64,000 bases of DNA from Cereibacter azotoformans (GTDB lineage Bacteria > Pseudomonadota > Alphaproteobacteria > Rhodobacterales > Rhodobacteraceae): NCBI GenBank assembly GCA_017599285.1, contig JAGFXX010000001.1, positions 2,232,001-2,296,000 on the forward strand. The letters run 5' to 3'. Positions within the stretch are counted from its first letter, which is position 1. The number at the start of each line of letters is the position of its first letter. Below, one piece after another: positions 36,995-46,284 of the stretch. Under the pieces are notes generated by a model that had not been told where the DNA came from, did no database searches, and was given only the letters and a program-made list of their open reading frames with translations. The position numbers were made by a program, and so were the translations under genes.

Positions 36995-37452
36995 TCTGGC
37001 TTTCCTTCGATTTTGCCGAGAACTTGTCTCACCTTGGGCCAGAATGTTTTAACGTGTCGTTAACGCAATCGATCATGTTGGGAAAATTGGCGTGAGCCGG
37101 CGGATCCCGGCCGCCGGACCCCGAACGGGCCGACGCCACGGCTCGCCGCGTTCCGCACGGGTTTGCCGAGATCCCGTCGGCGCATCCATGGCGCGTTCCC
37201 GCGCGGGGAGGCGGCACGAACCCTGCCCTTTCCGCGCAAACCTGCCTTCCGGCCGTGCCCTCCGGTATCCGCGCAAGCTTATCAGTCCAAGAAGATCTGG
37301 AGCGCCACTGCGCTCGGCCGGTGCCGCCGCCGCTCGGGCGCTGGTCCTGCAAGATGCGATAGCCGCAGCCGATGGAGGCGGGGTGGCTTGAACGTCATGC
37401 GCGCATCGAGCGGCCGCTCGGGCGCAGGACGATTCCCCGCGGCGCACGCCCG
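36995..37452. other. Gene-poor 458-base stretch between the receiver gene and smc
   Basis: No convincing coding frame is visible on either strand: open frames here are Arg/Pro-rich shadows without homology or ribosome-binding sites. The AT-richer 37040-37090 part holds the CtrA-like box. The remainder is GC-rich and is the 3' flank of smc. Confidence 0.6.
37049..37064. promoter_or_regulatory. CtrA-type binding site (TTAA-N7-TTAAC)
   Basis: TTAA at 37049-37052, seven bases (CGTGTCG) and TTAAC at 37060-37064 match the alphaproteobacterial CtrA consensus TTAA-N7-TTAAC exactly. The core is also palindromic (TTAACG-TGT-CGTTAA). It is 55 bases upstream of the minus-strand receiver gene start, suitable for activation or repression. 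Such exact matches are rare in this GC-rich sequence. Confidence 0.65.
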
Positions 37453-40400
37453 TCAGGCGACCAGCGCCTCGGCCTTCTTCAGATCCACCGAGACAAGCTG
37501 GCTCACGCCCTGTTCGGCCATCGTCACGCCGAACAGGCGGTCCATGCGCGCCATCGTCACCGCATGATGGGTGATGATCAGGAACCGCGTCTCGGTCCGC
37601 CGGGTCATCTCGTCCAGCAGGTCGCAGAACCGCGTGACGTTGGCATCGTCGAGCGGCGCATCCACCTCGTCGAGCACGCAGATCGGCGCCGGATTGGCGA
37701 GGAACACCGCGAAGATCAACGCGAGCGCCGTCAGCGTCTGCTCGCCGCCCGACAGCAGCGACAGAGTCGACAGCTTCTTGCCCGGCGGCTGGCACATGAT
37801 CTCGAGCCCGGCTTCCAGCGGGTCGTCGCTTTCCACCATCACCAGCCGCGCCTCGCCGCCGCCGAAGAGATGGGTGAAGAGCGTGCCGAAACTGCCGTTC
37901 ACCTGCTCGAAGGCGGTCAGCAGCCGTTCGCGCCCCTCGCGGTTCAGGCCCTGGATGCCGGCGCGCAGCTTTTTCACCGCCTCCTCGAGATCGATCTTCT
38001 CGGCCTTCAGCGTGTCATGCTCGGTCTGGACGGCCTGCGCATCCTCTTCGGCGCGCAGGTTCACCGCGCCAAGCGCCTCGCGCTGCCGCTTGAGCCGCGC
38101 GACGTCGGTTTCCAGCGCCTCGACGGAGGGAATGGCCTCGGGATCGACCGCCAGCGTCTCGAGAAGCTGCTGGGGCGTCCGTTCGGTCTCTTCCCGGATC
38201 CGCTCGGCGGCCAGCTGCAGCGCCTCGGTCGCGGCATCGGCCCGGGCCTCGGCGCGGGCGCGCGCCTCGCGGCTCTCGCCCGCCTGACGCTCGGCCTCGC
38301 GCTCGGCCTCCTGCGCGGCGCGCAGCCCGGCCTCGGCGGCGGCCAGCGCGTCGGCGGCACGGGCACGGCGCTCCTCGGCCGCCTCGATGGCCTCGGCCAG
38401 CTCCTCGCGCCGGGCCGCGATCTCTTCGGGCGCCTCGGCGGCCTCGCGCAGATCCTCCTCGGTCTCGGCCTTGCGCTCGGCCAGCTCGGTGCTGCGCTTC
38501 TCGGCGGTCTCCAGCCGGTGCTTCCAGCCCGAGAGGTCCTTCGTCACCTCCTGCCGCCGCTTCACCCGCGCCTCGCCCTCGCGGCGCAACTCGTCATGGA
38601 GCGACCGGCGCGACATCATCGCGATCCGGGCGGCCTCGACCGCCATCTTCAGATCCTCGATGCCCGCCCGCGCCGCCTCGAGATCGGGCAGGGCCGCAGC
38701 CACGCCTTCCGCCTCGCGCAGCCGCGCGCGGGCCTCCATTGCCTCGTCCTCGTAGCGCTTCACCGCAAGGCGCGCCGATTCGAGCTTGCCACCCGCGATC
38801 GAGCGTTCGGCCTCGGCCTTCGAGGCCGCACGGCTCGCCTCGGTCACGCGGGCGTCGGCCGCCCGGCGGGCCTCGCGCGCCTCCTGATCGGCGCGGGTCA
38901 GTTGCGCAAGCCGGGCCTGCAGCGCCTCGTGCCCCTGCCGCGCGCCCTCGGCGCGGGCCGCCACCTCCTCCAGGTCGCGCTTCAGAGCCACCAGCCGGTT
39001 CAACTGCCTGAGCCGCAGGGCCGCGGCCGATGGGGCATCCTCAGCCCCCGCGCGAAACCCGTCCCAGCGCCAGAGGTCGCCCTCGAGGCTCACCAGCCGC
39101 TGACCCGGTTGCAGCAGCGGCTGGAGCGCCGCGCCCTGATCGCGGCCGACGAGGCCGATCTGGCCGATCCGGCGGCGCAGCACCTCGGGCACGCCCACAT
39201 GCGGCGCGAGGGGCTCGGCGCCCGCAGGCAGCGGGGCCGTCGCGTCATAATCGGGCAGCGCGGCCCAGCCAGAGGGCGCATCCGCCGCCACCTCGGGCGC
39301 GCGCAGATCGTCGGAGAGTGCCGCACCCAAGGCCGCCTCAAAGCCCGGCTCGACCTGAATGCGGTCGAGAAGCTGGCTGCCCGCCTGCGCCTCGCGCTCG
39401 ACGAGCCGCGCCAGAGCCGCCACCTCGGCCCGCAGCGCGTTGGCCTCGCCCTCGGCCGCCGACCGCTGCGCCCGCGCCTCGGCCTCGCGCGACTGCGCCT
39501 CGGCCCGCGCCTCGTCGGCCTGAACCAGCGCCTCCTCGGCGGCCTCGGCGCGCTCCTGCGCCTCCTCCTGCAGGGCCGCCGCCTCTTCCCAGGCCTCGGC
39601 CGCGCGCTCCTGCGCCTCTGACGCCGTCTCGACCGCCTCACGCGCGCGCGCGGCCTCGGCTTCGGATCTGGCCAGCGTCGTGCGGCTGTCGGCCAGCATC
39701 CGCTGGGCCGACTGGTGGCGCGCCGACAGCCGCGCCACATCCTCGGTGCGCTCCGACAGGATCTCCTCACGCTCGCTGAGCGCGGCCCCCGCCTCCCGCG
39801 CCGCCTCGGCGGCCTCGGCCAGCCGCTCGTCGTGGCCCTCGTGCGCCGCCTCGAGCGCCCCGCGCTCCCATTCCAGCCGTCCGATCGTGTCGGCCGCGTC
39901 GCGGTTCAGGCCGGCCTCACGCTCGATGTCGCGGGCCAGCTGGTCCACCCGCGAGGTCAGGGTGGCGATGGTGGCCCGCGCGCGATCCTCTTCGGCGGCC
40001 AGCGCATCGCGCTGCACCGACAGCCGCTGGAGCACGGCGCCCGCAATCGCCTCTTCCTCGCGCTTGGGCGGCAGCGTCTCCTCGGCCTCGGCGCGGGTGA
40101 GGACGGCCTTGCGCGCGGCGGCCTCGGCGTTCCCCGCGGCCATCATCCGCTCGCGCAGGATCGCGAGCGCCTCGGTCCGCGCCAGATCCGCCTCGCGCCA
40201 GCGGCGATAGAGCAGCGAGCCCTCGGCCCGCCGCAGTTCCTCGCCGATCTCGCGATAGCGCGCCGCCTGCCTCGCCTGCCGCGCCAGCGTGGCGAGCTGC
40301 TGGGCCAGCTGGTCGAGCACATCCTCGACCCGCGCAAGATTCTGCTCGGTCGCCGCCAGCCGCAGCTCGGCCTCGTGCCGGCGCTGGTAGAGGCCCGAGA

Positions 40401-40908
40401 TGCCCGCCGCCTCCTCGAGGATGCGGCGACGGGCCCTGGGCTTGGCGTTGATCAGCTCCGAGATCTGGCCCTGCCGCACGAGCGCGGGGGAATGCGCCCC
40501 GGTCGAGGCGTCGGCGAACAGCATCTGGATGTCGCGCGCCCGCACATCCTTGCTGTTGGCCTTGTAGGCCGAGCCCGCATCCCGCGTGATCCGGCGCACG
40601 ATCTCGATCGTGTCGGCGTCGTTGAAGCCCGAGGGGGCCAGCCGGTCGGCGTTGTCGAGAACCAGCGCCACCTCGGCGAAGTTGCGCGCGGGCCGCGTGG
40701 CCGCCCCGGCAAAGATCACATCCTCCATACCTGCGCCGCGCATCGCCGTGGGGCGGTTCTCGCCCATCACCCAGCGCAGGGCTTCCAGAAGGTTCGACTT
40801 GCCGCAACCGTTCGGCCCCACGACACCCGTCAGCCCGTCGTGGATCACCAGGTCGGTGGGGTCCACGAAGCTCTTGAAGCCGTTCAGTCTGAGGCGGGTG
40901 AACCGCAA
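37453..40908 (-). CDS. smc: Chromosome segregation protein SMC
   Basis: The protein is 1151 residues if started at the TTG at 40908 (MRFTRLRLNGFKSFVDPTDL, AGAAGGA upstream). An ATG at 40965 would add 19 residues with no homology. The N-terminal Walker A GPNGCGKS is at 31-38, followed by two very long Glu/Ala/Arg-rich coiled coils around a hinge (GQIGLVGRDQGAALQPLL region, FAEVA). C-terminal motifs are the signature LLSGGEQTLTALAL and Walker B PICVLDEVDAPLDDANV. It condenses chromosomes with ScpA and ScpB, whose genes are not in this window. Confidence 0.97.
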   Translation of the reverse strand: MRFTRLRLNGFKSFVDPTDLVIHDGLTGVVGPNGCGKSNLLEALRWVMGENRPTAMRGAGMEDVIFAGAATRPARNFAEVALVLDNADRLAPSGFNDADTIEIVRRITRDAGSAYKANSKDVRARDIQMLFADASTGAHSPALVRQGQISELINAKPRARRRILEEAAGISGLYQRRHEAELRLAATEQNLARVEDVLDQLAQQLATLARQARQAARYREIGEELRRAEGSLLYRRWREADLARTEALAILRERMMAAGNAEAAARKAVLTRAEAEETLPPKREEEAIAGAVLQRLSVQRDALAAEEDRARATIATLTSRVDQLARDIEREAGLNRDAADTIGRLEWERGALEAAHEGHDERLAEAAEAAREAGAALSEREEILSERTEDVARLSARHQSAQRMLADSRTTLARSEAEAARAREAVETASEAQERAAEAWEEAAALQEEAQERAEAAEEALVQADEARAEAQSREAEARAQRSAAEGEANALRAEVAALARLVEREAQAGSQLLDRIQVEPGFEAALGAALSDDLRAPEVAADAPSGWAALPDYDATAPLPAGAEPLAPHVGVPEVLRRRIGQIGLVGRDQGAALQPLLQPGQRLVSLEGDLWRWDGFRAGAEDAPSAAALRLRQLNRLVALKRDLEEVAARAEGARQGHEALQARLAQLTRADQEAREARRAADARVTEASRAASKAEAERSIAGGKLESARLAVKRYEDEAMEARARLREAEGVAAALPDLEAARAGIEDLKMAVEAARIAMMSRRSLHDELRREGEARVKRRQEVTKDLSGWKHRLETAEKRSTELAERKAETEEDLREAAEAPEEIAARREELAEAIEAAEERRARAADALAAAEAGLRAAQEAEREAERQAGESREARARAEARADAATEALQLAAERIREETERTPQQLLETLAVDPEAIPSVEALETDVARLKRQREALGAVNLRAEEDAQAVQTEHDTLKAEKIDLEEAVKKLRAGIQGLNREGRERLLTAFEQVNGSFGTLFTHLFGGGEARLVMVESDDPLEAGLEIMCQPPGKKLSTLSLLSGGEQTLTALALIFAVFLANPAPICVLDEVDAPLDDANVTRFCDLLDEMTRRTETRFLIITHHAVTMARMDRLFGVTMAEQGVSQLVSVDLKKAEALVA

Positions 40909-41143
40909 GGCCGGATCCTTCTGATTCCCGTCGGGGGCGGCATCGTCCGGCCTGACGCGCCTCAAGTCAACCGCACCACCCTCGATCTGGCGGCAACCGG
41001 CCGGTTATCCCCAAGATGTTGCCGTCAGCAGGCGTCGGAGAGCCGACCCTGCGAAAAGCGGCGAGCGATCCTCGCACTGCTCCTGCGCGCCTTCACGGGG
41101 GCTGGATCGTTCCACACTGCCCGGCCCGACCAGCCGACCGCGC

Positions 41144-42028
41144 TCACCTTCCGGCGCGCGCCCGTGCCCGCACCTGCTCGCGCCAGAGGGTGAAGAGCCC
41201 CGCCGAAACCACCACGCAGGCGCCGAGGATGACATTGATCTCGGGACGCTCGTTGAAGACGAAGAAGCCGAGCAACGCCGCAAAGGGAAGTTGCAGATAG
41301 GCGAAGGGTTGCACCGCGCTCGCCTCGGCCACCTCGTAGGCCCGGATCAGGAACCAGTGCCCCAGCGCCGCCGAACAGCACAGCGCCGCCATCCAGAGCC
41401 AGTCCTGGGGGGCCATCGGCTCCCAGTGCCAGAGGCCGACGGCGCTCATGGCGATCGCGCCGACCGTCCCCGTCCAGAAGAAGCTGACGGCCGCCGAGTC
41501 GCCGCGCGCGACATAGCGTGTCAGCAACGAGTAGATCGCGAAGAGCAACGCCGCTCCCAGCGGGATCAGCGCCCAGGGCGAGAAGACGGCAACTCCGGGC
41601 TGAAGGATGATGAGGATGCCCACGAAGCCCGCCGCAATGGCGAGCCAGCGGCGCCAGCCCACCCGCTCGCCCAGCACCGGCCCCGAGAGCGCGGCAACCA
41701 GCAGCGGATAGCAGGTGAAGACCGCGTGACTGGCGACAAGGCCCAGCTTCACGAAGCCCAGGACCATGATGCAGACCTCGGCCGCCAGCAGCAGCCCGCG
41801 CAGCACCTGAAGAACCGGAAAGCGCGACCGGACGGCCGGCGCGAGACCGCCCGCCTGCCGCGCGGCCACAGCGATCACGAAGGCCGCGAAGAACCAGTAG
41901 CGGATCATCACGACCATGAAGACGCTGTAATGTTCGGCCAGGTGGCGCGAAATGCCGTCCTGCAGGGCGAAGATGCAGGTGGTGAGCACCATGAGCCCGA
42001 TGCCAAGCCGCGTGTTCTGTTCGGTCAT
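41144..42028 (-). CDS. DMT-superfamily (EamA) transporter
   Basis: The 294-residue protein has ten hydrophobic segments in two EamA repeats, e.g. GLMVLTTCIFALQDGISRHLAEHYSVFMVVMIRYWFF, KLGLVASHAVFTCYPLLVAALSGPVLGERVGW and AEASAVQPFAYLQLPFAALLGFFVFNERPEINVILGACVVVSAGLF. It resembles the DMT protein at 22.8 kb in topology and in its start (VLTTCIFALQD versus FAIYATHDV). The substrate is unknown. Its start overlaps the MnmD stop as ATGA. Confidence 0.9.
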   Translation of the reverse strand: MTEQNTRLGIGLMVLTTCIFALQDGISRHLAEHYSVFMVVMIRYWFFAAFVIAVAARQAGGLAPAVRSRFPVLQVLRGLLLAAEVCIMVLGFVKLGLVASHAVFTCYPLLVAALSGPVLGERVGWRRWLAIAAGFVGILIILQPGVAVFSPWALIPLGAALLFAIYSLLTRYVARGDSAAVSFFWTGTVGAIAMSAVGLWHWEPMAPQDWLWMAALCCSAALGHWFLIRAYEVAEASAVQPFAYLQLPFAALLGFFVFNERPEINVILGACVVVSAGLFTLWREQVRARARAGR

Positions 42029-42753
42029 CCGCCGAGGACTCCGGTCGTCATGTGCCGCTTGCGGCCGTGGCCGGGCTGGCGCGTGACGGCAAAGCCGGCC
42101 TGCGCCAACGCGCGCCGGACATGGCCCGCCGCCGTGTAGGTGGCGAAGGTGCCGCCGGGCGTCGTATGGCGCCCGACCTCGGCCATGAGCGCGTCGGACC
42201 AGAGTTCCGGGTTCCGGGCCGGTGCGAATCCGTCCAGATACCAGGCATCCGCCCGACCCTCCCAGCCCGGCAGACGGGTGCGGGCATCGCCGATCAGCAC
42301 CTCGACCTCGAGCCCGTCATTCACGAAGCGCGAATGACCGGCGGCCCAGGCGTCCAGAAACGGGCCGGCCACCGCTTCGGCCTCGGGGAAGGCCCGGAGG
42401 GCGCGGGCGATGTCGCGCGCCTCCATCGGAAAGGCCTCGAACGAGGTGTAGCGCAGCCGCCCCGGCCGCCCCGCCTGCCGCCAGGCGATCAGCGTGGCCA
42501 GCATGTTGAGCCCGGTGCCAAAGCCGAGTTCGGCGATCGCAAACCCGTCCCGGAAGCGTCCCGGCAGCCCGTTCCCGGCCAGAAAGACGTGCCGCGTCTC
42601 GGCCAGCCCGTCGGCGAGCGAGAAGTAGGGATCGTCGAACCGCGTCGAGACCGGCACGATCCCGTCGCGCCATTCCAGGCTGGCCGGGCCGCCGGCCGTC
42701 GCTGCGGGGTCCTGCGCGGAAGCGACATCCGTGCTCTGGCCTGTGGCTGGCAT
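42025..42753 (-). CDS. mnmD: tRNA U34 5-methylaminomethyl-2-thiouridine methyltransferase (MnmD)
   Basis: The 242-residue protein corresponds to the methyltransferase half of enteric MnmC. It has SLEWRDGIVPVSTRFDDPYFSLADGLAETRHVFLAGNGLP, the SAM-binding FAIAELGFGTGLNMLATLIAW, and DAWYLDGFAPARNPELWSDAL near the C-terminus with TPGGTFATYTAAGHVRRAL. It would finish mnm5s2U at the wobble base. The FAD-dependent half is a separate divergent gene (42808-43869), so the enzyme is split. Confidence 0.93.
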   Translation of the reverse strand: MPATGQSTDVASAQDPAATAGGPASLEWRDGIVPVSTRFDDPYFSLADGLAETRHVFLAGNGLPGRFRDGFAIAELGFGTGLNMLATLIAWRQAGRPGRLRYTSFEAFPMEARDIARALRAFPEAEAVAGPFLDAWAAGHSRFVNDGLEVEVLIGDARTRLPGWEGRADAWYLDGFAPARNPELWSDALMAEVGRHTTPGGTFATYTAAGHVRRALAQAGFAVTRQPGHGRKRHMTTGVLGG

Positions 42754-42807
42754 CTGTCCTAAGCCTGCTGTCTTCGAAGGTGCGGACATTGGGCGAGGAC
42801 AGGGCGA

Positions 42808-43869
42808 ATGGCAACGCCGGATCTGACAATTCGCGGCGGCGGGATCTTCGGTCTCGCGGTCGCCTGGGCGGCGGCACGGCGTGGCGCGCGGGTGCGGCTG
42901 ATCGAGACGGCGCGGATTGGCGCTGGCTCGTCCGGGGGCGTGGTGGGCGCGCTGTCGCCGCATGTGCCCGAGCAGTGGAACGAGAAGAAGGCCTTCCAGT
43001 TCGAGAGCCTCGCCATGGGCGAGGAGTGGTGGGCGGCGGTGGCCGAGGCCTCCGGCCTTGCCACGGGCTACGACCGGCTCGGCCGGTTCCAGCCGCTGGC
43101 CGACGCGCGCGCGGTGGACCATGCCCGCGCCCGCGCCGAGGAGGCCCGGACGCTCTGGCAGGGCCGCTTTGCCTGGGAGGTCGTGCCGGCGGACGGCGAG
43201 TTCATGCCGCAAAGCCCCACGGGCCTCGTGATCCACGACACGCTGACGGCCCGACTCAACCCGCGGCTCGCGGTGCCGGCGCTGGTCGAGGCGATCCGCG
43301 CAAAAGGCGGCGAGATCCTGATCGGCGAGGGCGATGAGGCGGGGCCCGTGGTCTGGGCCACCGGCGTGGCGGGGCTCGAGGCGCTGTCGCAGGATCTGGG
43401 CAAGCCGGTCGGCAACGGCGTCAAGGGACAGGCGATGGTCGTGGGCCTGGACGCCCGCGACCGTCCGCAGATCTTCGGGCCGGGCCTCCTGATCGTGCCC
43501 CACGCCGACGGCACGACCGCCGTCGGCTCGACCGCCGAGAAGGACTGGGTCGCGCCGGACACGACCGATGCCCAGCTCGACGAGGTTCATGCCCGCGCGG
43601 TGGCGCTCTGCCCCTGGCTCGAGGGGGCGCCGGTCCTGACCCGCTGGGCCGGCCTGCGCCCGCGCGCCCGCAGCCTCGCGCCGATGCTGGGCGAATGGCC
43701 GGGACGGCCCGGGCACTTTGTGGCGAACGGGGGCTTCAAGATCGGCTTCGGCATGGCTCCGAAGGTCGGCGAGGTGATGGCCGCGCTGGTTCTGGAAGGG
43801 ACGGACGCGATCCCCGAGAGCTTCCGGGTCGAGGCCTCGCTGAAGAAGAAGGTGAAGTCCGAGGATTAA
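42808..43869 (+). CDS. FAD-dependent oxidoreductase (MnmC oxidase-half-like / DAO family)
   Basis: The 353-residue protein has an FAD-binding GGGIFGLAVAWAAARRGARVRLIE start, GVVGALSPHVPEQWNEKKAFQFESLAMGEEWW, and the C-terminal GLRPRARSLAPMLGEWPG and ANGGFKIGFGMAPKVGEVMAALV typical of DAO-fold enzymes. Being divergent from the MnmD gene, it is most likely the MnmC(o)-type oxidase that converts cmnm5s2U to nm5s2U for MnmD. A D-amino-acid or glycine oxidase role cannot be excluded. Confidence 0.85.
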   Translation: MATPDLTIRGGGIFGLAVAWAAARRGARVRLIETARIGAGSSGGVVGALSPHVPEQWNEKKAFQFESLAMGEEWWAAVAEASGLATGYDRLGRFQPLADARAVDHARARAEEARTLWQGRFAWEVVPADGEFMPQSPTGLVIHDTLTARLNPRLAVPALVEAIRAKGGEILIGEGDEAGPVVWATGVAGLEALSQDLGKPVGNGVKGQAMVVGLDARDRPQIFGPGLLIVPHADGTTAVGSTAEKDWVAPDTTDAQLDEVHARAVALCPWLEGAPVLTRWAGLRPRARSLAPMLGEWPGRPGHFVANGGFKIGFGMAPKVGEVMAALVLEGTDAIPESFRVEASLKKKVKSED

Positions 43870-43952
43870 CCCACGGAAGGCACGCCATCGGCGGGCATCG
43901 GGGGTTGGCGCACACGACAACAACCCGGGCCCGCGATGCGGATGCCGCGCGG

Positions 43953-44163
43953 CGCCGCCCATCGGGCACCCACGGGGCGACCGTTCGGGGCTCGGACGCT
44001 CCACCGGAGCGTCCGCGAGACGCCGCCCATTGGCCGCCCACGGGGCGACCGTTCGCGGCTCGGACGCTCCACCGGAGCGTCCGCGAGACGCCGCCCATTG
44101 GCCGCCCACGGGGCGACCGTTCGCGGCTCGGACGCTCCACCGGAGCGTCCGCGAGACGCCGCT
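43953..44163. repeat. 68-bp tandem repeat with a 10-pair hairpin in each unit
   Basis: About 3.1 copies of a 68-base unit lie head to tail between convergent genes. Copies two and three are nearly identical, and the first differs at a few bases. Each unit carries CGGACGCTCC-ACC-GGAGCGTCCG, a perfect ten-pair stem with a triloop, at 43993-44015, 44061-44083 and 44129-44151. Because 68 is not a multiple of three, the repeat is not coding. The third copy abuts the slt stop (44163). It may act as a bidirectional terminator array or mRNA 3' protector. Confidence 0.9.
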
Positions 44164-46133
44164 CACCCGGTAAGCTCGGGGGTGATGCGGACGGGGCCGC
44201 CGCTGCCACGCAATTTCGCCCGGTAGATCACCACCGACTCCGTCACCCGCATGACGTAGGTGCGCGTCTCGGCGAAGGGGATCTGCTCGACCCAGTCCAC
44301 CGGATCCACATCGCCGGAACGGGGATCACCGAACTCGGTGATCCAGCGCCTCGGCCGGCCGGGCCCGGCATTGTAGCCCGAGGCCACCAGCGCAAGCGAC
44401 GGTCCGAACTCCTCGACAAGCTGCGCGAGATAGGCCGTGCCGAGTCGAACGTTGTAGGCCGCATCCTGCGTGAGCCGGGCAGGCTCGTAGTCGAGCCCCA
44501 GCTTCGGCGCCACCAGCTTGGCCGTTCCCGGCATCACCTGCATAAGACCGCGGGCACCGGCCGGGCTGACGACCACCGGGTTGAACTCGCTCTCGCGCCG
44601 CGCGATCGAGAGCGCGAGCGCCCGGCTCACCGGCAGCCCATCGCCCGGCACGAGATCGGGAACCGGGAAATAGGCTTGCGGCAGGATCGTCCCCTGCTCG
44701 GCCGCCTGCTTGGCGATCAGCACCGCCACATGCGGCTCGCCCATGTCCAGCGCCATCTCGGCAAGCCGCCCGAGATCGCCGGCATCGAGGCTCTCGGCCA
44801 GATGCAGCAGGAACCGCTTGCCCAGATCGCGCTCACCCGCCGCCAGCAGCAGCCGACCCGCGGCCAGCACCGACGAAGAGGCAAAGCCCGCTTGCCGCCA
44901 GTCGCCCGCACGCGGCACCGAGATGAGGGCCGGATCGAGCGGAATGCCCGCCCGCTCGGCCGACAGAAGCCCGTAATAGGCCGTCTGGTAGCGCGCACCC
45001 TCGGCGAAGGCCGCCCCCGCCGCGTCGTAGCGGCCCAGCTGCTCCAGCGCACGGCCCTGCCAGTAATGCGCCCGTGACAGGCTGATCGGCGTCCGCACCG
45101 CCGCCTGCAGGCGCTGGAAATGCGTCAGGGCTGCCGCCGGATCGCCCAGCTTGCGCAGCGCGATGAAGCCCGCAAGGAACTCCAGCTCGGCAAAGTCCGC
45201 GCCGCCCTCGAGATGATGGCTCGCCGCGATCCGGTAGGCCGTGCGCGCCTCGCCCCTTTCGTTCATCGCCCGCGCCAGCCCCGCACGGCGGCCCGACCAC
45301 AGTGAGGGGCTGCCAAGGCCCGCCACGCTCTCGGACCGTTCGATGAGCAGCGCCACCGCATCCGCCGTCCGCCCCTTCCGCGCGCGCCAGAGAAACCGCT
45401 CATAGGCCAGGCCCGGATCCGATGAGAGGGCCGCGGGCACGGCCGCGATCAGCGCGTCCACGCCGTCCGCATCGGCGCGCAACGCAAGACGCGCCGCGGC
45501 GAGGCGCTTCCAGCCGTCCGGAACGCGGGTCAGCATCCGGCGCGCCTGATCGGGCCGGTTCTCCCACAGAAGCATGTCGAGCCGCGCCTCATGCGCCTGC
45601 ACAAGCACGTCGGGAAAGGCGGCGATCGCGGCCGATTCCTCTTCGGCCGTGAAGGCCAGCGTCGTCCATGCCCGGCGGATGACGGCTTCGGCCTCGGGGC
45701 GACGGCTCGATTCCGCCAGTGCGCGGGCAAGCGCAAGCGCCCCCTTCGCCGTCGCCGGCGTCCGCGAGCCGAAATAGTCGATCACCCGGGCGGGTGTCGA
45801 GGAGCGCGCCACCGCCTCTTCGCCCTTGTCCTGCAAGAGCTTCAGCCCGGGCCAGTCGGGATGCCGCGCCAGAAAGCCCTCGTAGTCGCCGAGAAGCCCT
45901 TCGCCCGCGCGCAACCGGTGCCACTCGACGAGGGACTGGGCGAGCGGCCCCGCAACCCGCGCCTGCGCCGCCGCCTCGCTCCAGTTCTTGGACCAGGCAG
46001 CGCGGAGCGCAAGGCGGAGCGCGCCCGGATCCTCGGCCCGCGCGGGCAGGGGCGCGCAGATCAGCGGCAGGATCAGGCAGGCCACGAGGTGAAGCGTGCG
46101 GAGGCGGGCGGGGGCGGACGTGGGGCGCGACAT
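44163..46133 (-). CDS. slt: Soluble lytic murein transglycosylase
   Basis: The 656-residue precursor starts [35 protein letters not shown] with a signal peptide, then a large helical (Slt70-type superhelical) domain and a C-terminal SLT lysozyme-like domain. Key features are the catalytic Glu514 in [23 protein letters not shown] and [15 protein letters not shown]. It cleaves peptidoglycan with 1,6-anhydro products in the periplasm. It follows the 68-bp repeats at its 3' end. The ATG at 46133 is chosen because it gives the signal peptide. Confidence 0.95.
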   Translation of the reverse strand: MSRPTSAPARLRTLHLVACLILPLICAPLPARAEDPGALRLALRAAWSKNWSEAAAQARVAGPLAQSLVEWHRLRAGEGLLGDYEGFLARHPDWPGLKLLQDKGEEAVARSSTPARVIDYFGSRTPATAKGALALARALAESSRRPEAEAVIRRAWTTLAFTAEEESAAIAAFPDVLVQAHEARLDMLLWENRPDQARRMLTRVPDGWKRLAAARLALRADADGVDALIAAVPAALSSDPGLAYERFLWRARKGRTADAVALLIERSESVAGLGSPSLWSGRRAGLARAMNERGEARTAYRIAASHHLEGGADFAELEFLAGFIALRKLGDPAAALTHFQRLQAAVRTPISLSRAHYWQGRALEQLGRYDAAGAAFAEGARYQTAYYGLLSAERAGIPLDPALISVPRAGDWRQAGFASSSVLAAGRLLLAAGERDLGKRFLLHLAESLDAGDLGRLAEMALDMGEPHVAVLIAKQAAEQGTILPQAYFPVPDLVPGDGLPVSRALALSIARRESEFNPVVVSPAGARGLMQVMPGTAKLVAPKLGLDYEPARLTQDAAYNVRLGTAYLAQLVEEFGPSLALVASGYNAGPGRPRRWITEFGDPRSGDVDPVDWVEQIPFAETRTYVMRVTESVVIYRAKLRGSGGPVRITPELTG

Positions 46134-46284
46134 GGGCGCAATCTGCCCAAGCCCGTGCCCGCCCGCAACACACAAGCTGTCGAGCGCGTCGTGGCTTGGG
46201 GACAACTTGGCAAGTCCTGCGCCGGGCGCTAGGAAGACGCGGTTCAACCGGGCGAGTCTGCCCATTCAGATGGAGTTGCGTGTC

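Noticed and set aside
37029-37391. Small frames on both strands in the smc 3' flank
   Set aside because: They are Arg/Pro/Ala-rich, lack ribosome-binding sites and overlap the CtrA-type site region; no homology recognised.
43953-44163. CRISPR array
   Set aside because: Units are directly contiguous with no unique spacers, there are only about three, and no cas genes are near.
42025-44166. A 713-codon minus-strand frame including the repeat region
   Set aside because: Only the part from 42753 leftward is MnmD. The rest reads through the antisense of the oxidase gene and the 68-bp repeats.
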